Shown here piece after piece: positions 24,901 to 34,659 of a DNA stretch of 64,000 nucleotides (position 1 is its first letter; every line of letters starts with the position of its first letter). Origin of the DNA: Centrapalus pauciflorus (Eukaryota > Streptophyta > Magnoliopsida > Asterales > Asteraceae); the NCBI GenBank assembly GCA_020465985.1, contig JAANYP010002036.1:310001-374000 (forward strand), read 5' to 3'. The position numbers and the translations under genes are program-made. The notes beneath the pieces are model-generated. The model was not told the origin of the DNA, made no database searches, and saw only the letters and a program-made list of their open reading frames with translations.

Positions 24901-25820
24901 TTAAAAATTTAAAAAAGCAAAGAAAAATGGAATGACAAACTGATAAGCCACAACCCTTATAAATTGCAAAATTAGTAACGAAATGACAAAAATAATGTGA
25001 TAATAAGCCGATAATGTGGAGGCAAAGTGAAAGTGACAAAAGTGTCGCCACTCCTCTTGGCCTTACATGTTGAATTCTGTTTTCGTTTATAGAGAAGAGC
25101 AAAAAACCAAAATGAAAACAAATATATAAAATAAATAAAATAAAATACAAAATTCAAATAGATTTTAAGGAACATTTGGTATGCCAGATAAAACAAGATT
25201 GTAATTGTTTACGCTTATAAACTTTTTAACAAATGATAATGACACATAACTAAAGATTATTAGGAAAGAAAAACTATAAAAACATTAAAGAGATAGAAAA
25301 TTCTTAAGTATGAATGGATTTAAGTCTTTGAAAAATGATTTCAAATACTCTATTTAAGTCTTAAAATCTACCAAACAACCACATTTAAGTCTCTTGATAA
25401 AAAATGCTTGTAAACCCCATACACTTCAATGTCTATATTCTACAACCTTCTTGGTTCTCATTACATTTGAAACTGAATACTAAAACATTATCACAGTTCT
25501 GTTGTGTTAACAAATTGTGTTAATAATACATTATATTTTTAACAAATCTTATTGATTGTTTTTATATAGCTTGAGTGGTTTCCATTAAAAATGTTGGATT
25601 CTTTCAAATGAAATATATAATTCCAATCTGAAATTCAAACTAATTTTAGACGCATTTCATAGTCTTAATTAATCTCCACCAAAAATGTTCAATGGCAACA
25701 CAAAAATCTAATCAAAAGTGAACAATAATCAAAATGTCAAGACATACTAAATGGAAAAACACACAAGTCCTTTCACTTCAGCATATAACCATCTCTTATC
25801 AGTCAATCTGCAGAGCTTCC
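21913..25820. other. Intergenic AT-rich region
   Basis: No gene recognised. It contains a GGTCGGCCG-rich patch (about 22100-22240), a Helitron-like stretch (23316-24183) and a GTGACACCCC word near 24541 that resembles the start of a gypsy LTR but has no partner. Minus-strand frames at 24656-25150 have no family resemblance. The last few hundred bases are the 3' flank of RPS29. Confidence 0.55.
23316..24183 (+). mobile_element. Non-autonomous Helitron candidate
   Basis: Starts TCTATATATATAATC after an A and ends ACTAG before a T, as expected of Helitrons (5' TC, 3' CTRR, insertion between A and T). The 3' end TAGGTTGATAAACTAG and parts of the interior (CACATGTCACCTCCACG, AAAAGATAATT) resemble the element at 50064-51369. 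The 3' hairpin is degenerate and the 5' boundary is a guess. Confidence 0.45.
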
Positions 25821-28800
25821 TCAACGATACTGCAAACATCACGTTAAAACAACATTGTTGAATGTCAAAACCCCAGAAAAAAACCCGATATTTATAAAGG
25901 TACATAGATACGACGTATTAGGGTAATCAAGTGATTATACTCTGAAATCTTGACTTAGTGATGACACATCAGTTTTTGGTAATTATATGAAGAGTATATT
26001 GCATTTTTGTTGGAAACAAACTGACACATTTTCGCGTAATTCGTACATACGTATTATGTTGCATAAATTGATATACAATTAACCCTTACATGAAGCTTAT
26101 CATCATACCATTCACACCATATCCACACTTTAGAGCATAAAATCATTTGATACGAGTAAAAATCTCATTTGAAAGTTCCTACATTACCTTAATGAAACCA
26201 ATTTCCTTGGCATTGCTGTGGAAACACTGTCTGCAGCACATCAGGCCATATTTCCTGATCAGGCCATGGGAATTGCCACACACACGGCTGCAAAAGAAGT
26301 AAAGCACGATCAACAACTCATAAAAACCCCAAGGATGTGTTTGCTTCACAAAATGAAATTCAAATAAACTGGAATTTAAATTTCAATAAATAGTATCTTC
26401 GTGGGGGAGTTATTTGCCTAACCATTGTGTATTCAAATTTTATTTACCAAAAGATAGTAGTTTCAAATTTAATTACTAAAAGATAGTAGTTTTGAATTTA
26501 ATTACTAAATATGATGAGTTTATCATTTGTTAAAAAAAATTTTTTACCCAAAAATAATCTCTTCTTTCTTTCTTACTATTTTTTTAACTTTTATAAATAA
26601 AACCAACACGCATAAAAAGTTTAATAACGATATCAATAAATAATAATCATTTATAAAATATTGATTTTATAAAATGAAACGATATAAAATATCATTATAA
26701 TAAATTGTTACGAAACTTTATAACTCAAACTCAAATATTATATATTAATAAATAATAAAACAATCGATACAATAAGTTCAAAAAGTAAAAATTCTAAATT
26801 TTCAACATGGTCATAAACATTTAAAATAAATAATATCCACATAAGTATTTTACAAAATACCGATCACAAGTACCAAAAACATATTCGATCAATCAACTTA
26901 AACTAAAAAAACCAAAATATTAAATAAAACACAAGTTTTCTCCCGGTCAAAATGAATATTCGTTTTCATAATGAATTACATGCATCCTATTATGAAGACG
27001 AATATTCATTTTGACCAGGAGAAGACTTGTGTTTTATTTAATATTTTGTTTTTTTAGTTTAAATTGATTGATTGAATATGTTTTTGGTATTTGTGATCGA
27101 TATTTTGTTAAAGATTCGTATGGATATTATTTATCTTAAATGTTCATGACTATGACGTAAATTAATTTGGAAATTAATTTTTTACTTTTTGAACTTATTG
27201 TATCGATTGTTTTATTATTTTTAAAGTTAATATATAATATTTGAGTTTGAGTCATAAAGTTTCGTAACAAATAGGAAAATGATATTTTATATAGTTTCAT
27301 TTTATATTGGAAATTTGAAATTTTTACTTTTTGAATTTATTGTATCGATTGTTTTATTATTTATTAATATATAATATTTGAGTTTGAGTTATAAAGTTTC
27401 GTAACAATTTATAAAAATGATATTTTATATCGTTTCATTTTATAAAATCAATATTTTATACATGATTATTATTTATTGATATCGTTATTAAACTTTTTTA
27501 TGAATGTTGGTTTTATTTATAAAGTAAAAAAAAAAAAAAGTAAGAAAGAAAGAAGAGATTATTTTTGGGTAAAAAAAATTAACTAACAAATGATAAACCC
27601 ATCATATTTAGTAATTAAATTTAAAACTACCATCTTTTAGTAATTAAATTTGAAACTACTATCTTTTGGTAAATAAAATTTGAAAACACAATGCTTAGGC
27701 AAATAACTCCTTCGTGGGGTGAGGTGATGCATATAATTTAGTGTTGCTAGAGGTGTAGGTTAATAAATATTGGAATTTAAATACTATTGCGCATAGCTAG
27801 GAATGACAAATTCCTTCATTAATGAATCTTGATTGAATTTAAACAAATTCAGTTCCTTCCTTTTATAATTCAAAGTTTCCAATACACTAAAAACAAATTC
27901 TAATTCCTTCAAATTTCATTACACGTGCCAGATGAACCCTAGGAATCTAGAACAAAAAAATTGTTCCTATCACACATGAGAAAGCAACCATCATCATGAA
28001 ACATGAAAGATATATAAACAATCAGTAATCAAAAGCAAAATATCAAGTGAGCATATCAACTTCAATGTTTTATGAAACCCCAATTTTTAGCAAAGGGTAA
28101 TCTTGATTCTTGAGTATCATTCTTTGTTTACAAGATGCGAAGTGACAAAAGAACTGGTCCAAAGACGAAGAAATTTGCTTTAATAAAGCACCATTCCACT
28201 TATTACACAAATTGCCTTCGAATCGACCCAATACTATGCATTATCATATAACTAGCACTACTGTTACTTGGTTTAGCATTTCACAAAAGTTAATCATCAA
28301 AAAGGGTAACCAACTTTATATTATTTATTGTTTAAGGTAATCAAGTTAATTGCAATAAAAAAATATCAAACTTTCCTTTTTTATCATCAAAGTAATTGAT
28401 TACCTTAAAATTTTGAAAAACAAAATGTTTGGCTATCTTAATCGATAAAAAAAATGTACAAAGTTGGTTACCTAAAATGATTAAAAAACAAATGTTGGAT
28501 CTTTTTTTCTATTGTAAATATATTTAAATATCTTAAATAATAAACGAAACGAAGGTTTGATCTTTTTGCTATTACAAATAAAATTGATTACCTTAAACAA
28601 TAAAAAACTAAAAGTTTGCTACCTTTGTTTGTAATTAACACTTTCACAAATGAACCATAAACAGCTTCGCCTGATTCTCTTTTGTTAAATCAGGCTGAAT
28701 GATGAGTTGTTGACGGAACTAATCAGGCTTTTTGCCATTGGCCAAACTGTCAGGTATAACCGTGGTAACCAGATACCATGTTGATTATAAACTTCCGAAA

Positions 28801-29068
28801 CCCTAACCATTGATCATCTGTGCAGCTATTTATCTACTTAGTTTCTACAAATTTTCTATCGATTGTAACCTCACTCTTCTTCTTCCCTCTAAAGGTTCTT
28901 GATACGTAAACCATCAGATGATTATACTATCGTCAAGAAACAACATACAATTGAACAACGAAGAAACGAAAATCAAAAAGGATTAAGAGAAGTCGTTCAA
29001 GATTACCAGGTGCGTGAACCAGGGCCGTAGGTCTTAGGGTGAGAATTCCACACGTTTGAGTGCCCCAT
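25821..29068 (-). CDS. RPS29: 40S ribosomal protein S29 (uS14)
   Basis: Three exons on the minus strand: 29068-29007, 26287-26188 and 25829-25821. They join in phase to 56 residues, the exact length of eukaryotic RPS29. The protein begins MGHSNVWNSHPK and has the four zinc ligands Cys21, Cys24, Cys39 and Cys42 (CRVCGNSHG, CCRQC), ending GFIKYR. It is a structural component of the small ribosomal subunit head. The final coding exon is only 9 nt (Tyr-Arg-stop). Intron 1 is 2.7 kb and carries a 1.3-kb foldback transposon. The gene is divergent from the zinc-finger gene at 29320. A His occupies a position where I recall Arg in Arabidopsis (QCFHSNAKEI), probably a tolerated change. Confidence 0.97.
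26407..27709. mobile_element. Mutator-like foldback element in RPS29 intron 1
   Basis: A 1,303-bp, almost fully palindromic element. The left arm (26407-26973) is inverted as the right arm (26989-27709) around a ~15-nt centre. Ends are GAGTTATTTGCC and its complement, flanked by a perfect 10-bp duplication CTTCGTGGGG (26397-26406, 27710-27719). The right arm is longer because it contains a ~139-bp internal tandem duplication (units starting about 27178 and 27317). Long arms and a 9-11 bp duplication indicate a MULE-type foldback. No transposase. Confidence 0.88.
28310..28640. repeat. AT-rich inverted-repeat patch in RPS29 intron 1
   Basis: Repeated GGTAACC/GGTTACC and TTACCTTAAA words in both orientations suggest an old MITE. 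A similar word set occurs at 7690-7890. Boundaries not found. Confidence 0.35.
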
Positions 29069-29319
29069 GATCAGATCAGATAGAAAGCCGCAATCGAAAT
29101 CGATCGAGTTGAGCGCCGGTGATAGGATTAACAAAAGCAAAGGAAAGAATGATATTTATACGGAAGCCTGAGCAAAAACCCTAATTTCGTTGTCAAAGGG
29201 TATACTTGACTTTTCACAGCTGGTAAAATCGGGTCGGACGTTTTTACCCGAATATGGAGGGTATGACCGTATCTTTAAAATGAATCGATTGAGGGGAAAA
29301 CAGTCAACCAGAAACAAAA
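29069..29319. promoter_or_regulatory. Shared divergent promoter, RPS29 / UBP zinc-finger gene
   Basis: Only 251 bp separate the two start codons. A telo-box AAACCCTAA lies at 29176-29184 (plus orientation), an element typical of plant ribosomal-protein and translation genes. A TATAAATA word on the minus strand (29160-29153) sits about 85 bp upstream of the RPS29 ATG and fits a TATA box for that gene. No TATA is obvious for the plus-strand gene. Confidence 0.65.
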
Positions 29320-30300
29320 ATGGCGGACAAAGAGAAAACGGCATGCGATTCTTCATCGTCTTCTCGTGATCAGACCAAGGTGGAGGAGGAAGAAGAAGAT
29401 TTGATGGGGTTATATGGGTCCGAATCTGGGTGGGTTGAAGCCCGTACCCATTGTGATCATTTGGATACACTGTCTTCGGATCTAACCCACATTCCGACAC
29501 CAGACACTCCCTGTAACAGGTTCGAATCAATAAACCCTAAACCATAATTAGTTACAACCAAATTATGTCAAAATCATTTAGGATGCTTCAAGGGTTTAGG
29601 GCAAAAGCAATTAAAAGTTTCAATTCAATTATTAGAGTTCACTTAGATTTAATTACGTTGCTTCAAACCAAGAACTGAAAATCAACGATGTGGAAGTTAA
29701 ATCTAAATCCTATAAATTCTAATTAAGCACGATTTCATTGCTTGAGCTTTGAAGCTATGATCAGAGCAAAATTAAAGTTTCATTGAATCCAAATTTCAAT
29801 GTATAGTAATTATTTCATCCTTTGGATCCAAAAACCACTTGTACCTGCTCAAGAAAAAAACTTTGTTTCTTGGTTAATGAATTGACAATTGCATTGTTTA
29901 TATTGTGAAGGTGCCATCATCCAGCTGAGAATTGGTTGTGTTTGGGTTGTAAAGATGTTCTGTGTAGCCGTTTCATAAACAAGCATATGCTTGAGCATCA
30001 TCAACAACAAAATCATTGCGTGGCATTGAGTTACAGGTACGATCAGAGAACTCGATTTCTTTGTAAATCCCTTTTAGTGACTAAACAATACCAAAATCAC
30101 GTTTTGTTTCTTGGTACAGTGATCTGTCAGTTTGGTGTTTTTCTTGCAATTCATATTTGGATGCTCAGGTTATGGTTCGTCTTCGCCCGGTTTATGAAAC
30201 TGCATACATATTGAAGTTTGGTGAAGCCCCTCCAACTCGGACAGTTGAGTTCTTGCAACTAGGAGATAATCAAGTAAATGGCTCCACCTCAGGAAATTAG
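29320..30300 (+). CDS. UBP-type zinc-finger protein, HDAC6-like ZnF
   Basis: Three exons, 29320-29519, 29911-30036 and 30120-30300, join in phase to 168 residues. After an acidic N-terminus (EEEEED at 22-27) comes a single ZnF-UBP domain (about 38-145): CDHL at 45-48, CNRC at 65-68, ENWLCLGC at 73-80, then CSRFINKHMLEHH (85-97) and LSVWCFSCNSYLDA (111-124). This Cys/His pattern and the WxC pocket match the HDAC6/USP zinc finger, which binds the free C-terminal Gly-Gly of ubiquitin. No deubiquitinase or deacetylase catalytic domain is present, so the protein likely acts as a ubiquitin-binding adaptor. Divergent from RPS29 and probably co-regulated with it. Frame intact. Confidence 0.92.
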
Positions 30301-30576
30301 TAGTAGGTCTTCTTTATGTGAAGATGATACTCGATACAAGTTTTTTGTCTACTTCTTACTTGAAAGTATGACATTAAACTTGTGAGAACTCTTGAATGGG
30401 TTAACTTTCAAAACTTTAGAATAAAATAGGAGTTTTGTTGGGTTGCACCCTCTTATTAAGATGTGGTATTTGATATGATGAATTTGTAGGCTTTTTTGTT
30501 TTGAAACCACAACAAATCCAAGAAATTAACTTTTTCTTTTGAACAACAGATGTTAGTGGTTATATATTAGCACCAT

Positions 30577-30722
30577 TGTTAGACACCTTGGGGGTGAAGA
30601 CCAAACCCCACACCTCCACCTAAGGAGAAACACCTTTGGCAAGGCTCGAACTTGAGACCTCAACCAAGGAGAACCCCTCCCACCTTTGGTGGTGGCCACT
30701 TGATCTATGTAAAGTGGTTCCA
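30577..30722 (-). mobile_element. SINE-like repeat with B-box word
   Basis: On the minus strand it has AAGTTCGAGCC (30653-30643) resembling a pol III B box, with flanking GGTGTTTCTCCTTAGGTGG. Likely a tRNA-derived SINE or its relic, but no A-tail or target duplication could be fixed. Confidence 0.35.
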
Positions 30723-31619
30723 AGAAACCAACTTTCATAGTTGAAACAAGGATGTAATTGGTTGGTTTTTGTGTTTGACCATATTTTGGTCTAAACCCAT
30801 ATGGGAACATGTTTTCATGCTAGGAGACTAGGAGTGTGCCAAAGTCTCCATTCATTCTAATTGTCATATACATCGAAAAATTATTCATGACTTTCTCTTA
30901 GTTCTTGATTTTGTTTGTGTTATTGTCATATGACTATTATTGATAGAATTAGCTATGATTGATTGCAAAGTAAATTGTGTTGTGCAGCATGTCTTCACCC
31001 TCATATTTGAATCCCTATGCCACATTCATGTAAAGACGTTTCCTTTAAGCCTAGGAATCTTTGTTTCCTTCGGTCTTAAATGGCCTGTTTGAATAAAGGC
31101 AATCTGCTCCTCCAGTAACAAAGACATACAACTTGTGTTTCGCTCCCAAATGTGTTGTAAGCTTGACGTTGATCCAACATATGTATGTGACATCTATAAT
31201 TGAGGTGAAATTGTCATGCTTCGAGTAATGTTCTTAATAACGCGATTATTACACTTGATTACGCTGAATTTGGCTATATGATGACTTCCATTCTTCAAGG
31301 CTCATCGTTAACTACCTATTGTGAGTCTGGTTGGATGAGTGTTTTTGCAATTTAATAACGAAATTGACACTTTGGTCCCCGGTCCTTGTTTGAAGATTCC
31401 TTTGAAATCAAATTTCCACATTTGAAGGCCTGCTCCCCTTGGTGACCTGTCATCTATATAACTCAGGTTTGAACTCAAACTGTTAACATGTACTGCACAA
31501 TGCCTCTTTTATACATGACCCTAAGAGTGAACTGTGTATGGTGTTCGGTACTACCAATGTTGGCGAAGAAGACCGTTGCCATTGAGATTATCACGCATCG
31601 AGCCAATGTGACAGACTAA

Positions 31620-31885
31620 GGGGCTGTTTGATACATTTTCCATTAAGTGCTGTCTGGATTCAGAGAGCTGTCTGGATTAAGTAATGTTGACTAAAGAAAT
31701 TTTATTGGAAAAGATAAAAGGGGGTAATATTGGAAAATAAATGGTCTGAATGGGGAACACATAGGGTCTCTTGGCTTATTAATTTGAGTTCTGATTTTAG
31801 TAAGTTATTATCAAACAAAGCTTATTTCAAATAGGCTGACCAGATTTTTTGGATTAAGCCTAATAAGTTGTTATCAAACAGCCCC
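31620..31885. mobile_element. Tourist-like MITE, 3-bp TSD
   Basis: A 266-bp element with perfect termini GGGGCTGTTTGATA / TATCAAACAGCCCC (allowing one mismatch inside), flanked by TAA at 31617-31619 and 31886-31888. Noncoding. Confidence 0.8.
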
Positions 31886-31918
31886 TAAGTAGTTCGTTAG
31901 AAAGAGCCAGCTCGGGCT

Positions 31919-31930
<12 letters not shown>

Positions 31931-31960
<30 letters not shown>
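31931..31960 (-). other. Plastid trnM-CAU-like 3' fragment (probable NUPT)
   Basis: Read on the minus strand this 30-nt segment matches, as I recall it, the T arm and acceptor 3' strand of plastid elongator tRNA-Met (T-arm core ATTGGTTCAAATCCAAT followed by AGTAGGTA). The 5' half and anticodon arm are absent, so it is not a functional tRNA gene. The neighbouring bases to about 31900 may also be organellar. Confidence 0.5.
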
Positions 31961-31965
<5 letters not shown>

Positions 31966-32295
31966 ACACCTCAGATCTTTCCTTGCGTTTAGCCCATAGC
32001 TCTCTGCCATCCTAAGTAGTGGGCTTACTATTGAGATTATTTTTTTTGTTAGAAAACATCAAACATTCCTTTATGTACTGGCTATTCAGCTGTTACGTTG
32101 TCTACGCTCCTTTTATACTAAAATCCGTAGCAAACATAACCATTATACTTGGTCTAGCTGATCTTCCTTTTCTTTCTAAAATTGAGGGGATAATATTATT
32201 TAGACAAATCAAAAGATAAAATCAAAGGATAAAATTAGTTGGGTTTGTTGTGAAACAAAACATATTTAAAAGAAACATATGTTCCTATACACTAA

Positions 32296-32729
32296 GGTTG
32301 TGTTTGTTATTAAAGAGGTAAATGTCTAAAGTCTGAAAATCACGTCTGAAATTAAGAGGTGAACTTAAGATCTGAAATCTGAAGTCTAAAAACCACGTCT
32401 CAAATTAAGATATGCATGTCTGAAATTAAAAGTTGACCTTATTGTTTAAGTTAATCAAATTGATTTTAATAAATTAGTTAAATAAAAATATTAATTTACG
32501 TCAACCTCTTAAATTAAGACTTTAGACTTCAGATCCACAACTTAATTTCAGACGTGGTTTTCAGACGTTCTAATCTCTTAAGTTTAAAATGTAACAAACA
32601 ATATATTTTGAATTAAGATCTGAAATCTACTTAAGTCTGAAATGTAACAAACAATCCATTTTCAGTTAAGATATAAAATTAAGACTTTGGAGGTTTTTAA
32701 AAGTCAATTAAGCTCAAACAAACGCACCC
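32296..32729. mobile_element. Tourist-like MITE, family B copy 4
   Basis: Left end GGTTGTGTTTGTT, right end AACAAACGCACCC-like inverted partner, flanked by TAA (32293-32295 and 32730-32732). This is the best-preserved family-B copy and defines its 3-bp duplication. Confidence 0.8.
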
Positions 32730-33252
32730 TAATTCTTTTCTTTTCTTTTTGAAAATGCATAATCACTTTACAAATAGTCTAAACACTCCCTTTACCAAGG
32801 TGTTACTCGAACAAAATTGAAGAGAGAAAATTAAAAGAAAAGGAAAGGAGGGAAAGTCCGAGGAGAGGTCAACAATGGAGAATACCTATTCGAGGTTTAT
32901 ATCCGATCTCTCCTTTCTGACATTGAGGGGATAAAAATCATGGGAGATTTCAATCCCTTCCCCTTCCTAAGAGAAATTCAAAGAACATGGTTTATCATGA
33001 ATTCCTTTCATTTCTTCTTCTCATTTCACTCCTCCAGAACACATGATAAAATTCAAAAATGAGAGATGAAGGAAACAAACTAAGGCATCTTTTAAAACAA
33101 ACTAATTTAATTTCATTGAATTTTCACGTACAGACTCAACTCCTTCTATATTGCTTTAAGTTGAACACATATTAGTCAGATCTATTTGTTCTTCGTCTTT
33201 GTTTGACCCAATCTTTTGTTTTTTCCTATGTGTTTGCATTTCGTGGCTATTT

Positions 33253-33354
33253 ACAAGCCGGAGAGGGGATATTGGAGGAAACTAAACAAATCGGTTCCAT
33301 ATTTAAGTGACAAAAAACATTTGTTTAGTTCCAACCAATTCTCACTTCCAACTT
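33253..33354 (+). ncRNA. Candidate miRNA-like hairpin 1
   Basis: A ~100-nt imperfect inverted repeat: a 5' arm containing TTGGAGGAAACTAAACAAAT pairs with a 3' arm containing ATTTGTTTAGTTCCAACCAA over about 37 positions with several mismatches. It is repeated 180 bp downstream. Hairpin potential is visible; expression and processing are not. Confidence 0.35.
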
Positions 33355-33432
33355 AGAAACACAATTCTACTTGGTCTCACTTTTTGATCAACACCATTTT
33401 TTTTTGTTTATATTTTTCATTTCTTAGTCATG

Positions 33433-33527
33433 TACAAGTCGGAAATAAGATATTGGAGGAAACTAAACAAATCAGTCCAATATCTAAAACATATTTCTTT
33501 AGTTTCCTCCAATTCTCACTTCCAACT
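33433..33527 (+). ncRNA. Candidate miRNA-like hairpin 2
   Basis: A second copy of the preceding hairpin with better pairing. The arms GATATTGGAGGAAACTAAA and TTTAGTTTCCTCCAATTCTC pair through about 36 positions, with three A/C mismatches, one bulge and one further mismatch, around a ~20-nt loop. Geometry fits a plant MIRNA foldback of ~95 nt. I recognise no known mature miRNA. Confidence 0.4.
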
Positions 33528-33777
33528 AATCCACAATTTTGGATGGAGATGCAAGTTGCCCATTCTTCATCCCTATTATATAACCTTTTGTCACATCTCA
33601 AGGTTCACAAGTTTTGTATGCAGTCATAACTTTGTAGCCTTGTGGCCATCTAGAATTGTTCATAAAGCATGTTTGAAAAATTGGTTAATGGTAACTGTCT
33701 TTTTGTTCAATTAGACCATTTCAATTCATTTATTCCTATTTAGTGTATAGATCAATTCAATTATATATTAACTGCAT

Positions 33778-33878
33778 TGGGTAACTTAGTGGTTGAGCAT
33801 TGGTATCGTCAAAAAGATGTCTTGAGTTTGACTCGCATGCTTCACCTATTGGAATTACCTGCATTTCAAAAAAGGTAA
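33778..33878 (+). mobile_element. tRNA-derived SINE head
   Basis: An A-box-like TAACTTAGTGG (33782-33792) and a B-box-like GAGTTTGACTC (33824-33834) at tRNA-like spacing, followed by a body ending in CAAAAAAGG. Typical of a plant SINE. No target duplication identified. Confidence 0.5.
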
Positions 33879-34659
33879 AGTCTAACCTAAAGCGAAATGT
33901 ATCAAATGGGTCAAGCAATAAAAAATTATTCGACTGTGTAAAAATGTTAAAATATTGTTCTAAAAGTACCTAAAGTATATACCCAACTAGTTTAAATATC
34001 ATTTTAAAAATACTAGAAATGTCTCAACAAGAACTTTGTAATGAAATATATTTAGTAATATACATATATATAAATCAAATTTATATATTGATAACCAACT
34101 TCATAATTAATATAATCAAATTTATGTTAGTCAGAACACTAGGATTGAATGTTTGATCTTTAACAAATGGATGACCATGCCACTATGGATTATCTTTATT
34201 TAATTTATAGCTTTTAAGATCAAAATATAATTTTATTAAGATCAAAATAAAATATTTTATATGATAGGCATAGCTTCTGGAATTGCATTTAATATATTAA
34301 TTATTTATAAAAATCACAAAATAGAGAAAAATAAGTTGAAGATCGCCATCCCATTTTGATTTGTATAAATATGATAGAGATAAACTTGATTAGTTATTGT
34401 AATCACATTCAATATACAAATTATGTATAAAAATCACAAAAACACACATTGACATTCGATTTAATTTGTATCATATAAATTACATGTGTAAAGAAAGAAA
34501 ACTGCTACCAAAAACAAGTTATTTCAAGCTTTGTGTATTCAAAAAGTATCTTATATTGGAGTCAAAACAGGATTACTATCTGAATTTTACGAACATACAT
34601 TGTGGTTCGATACAAATGATACGCAGCAAAATGATACGCAGCAAGTTGACACAACACTT

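Larger units (their letters stand above)
30301..34659. other. Intergenic region without recognised gene
   Basis: Holds a SINE-like piece (30577-30722), a Tourist-like MITE (31620-31885), a plastid trnM-like fragment (31931-31960), a family-B MITE (32296-32729), two tandem hairpins (33253-33527) and a SINE head (33778-33878). Remaining sequence (30830-31600, 33880-34650) shows no family resemblance. Confidence 0.6.

Noticed and set aside
24656..25150. 164-codon minus-strand frame
   Set aside because: No recognisable domain, biased hydrophobic composition in AT-rich DNA, no splice context.
29156..29530. 124-codon minus-strand frame
   Set aside because: Antisense to the zinc-finger exon 1 and the shared promoter.
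31931..31965. Functional tRNA gene
   Set aside because: Only the T arm and acceptor 3' strand are present; no 5' half or anticodon arm.
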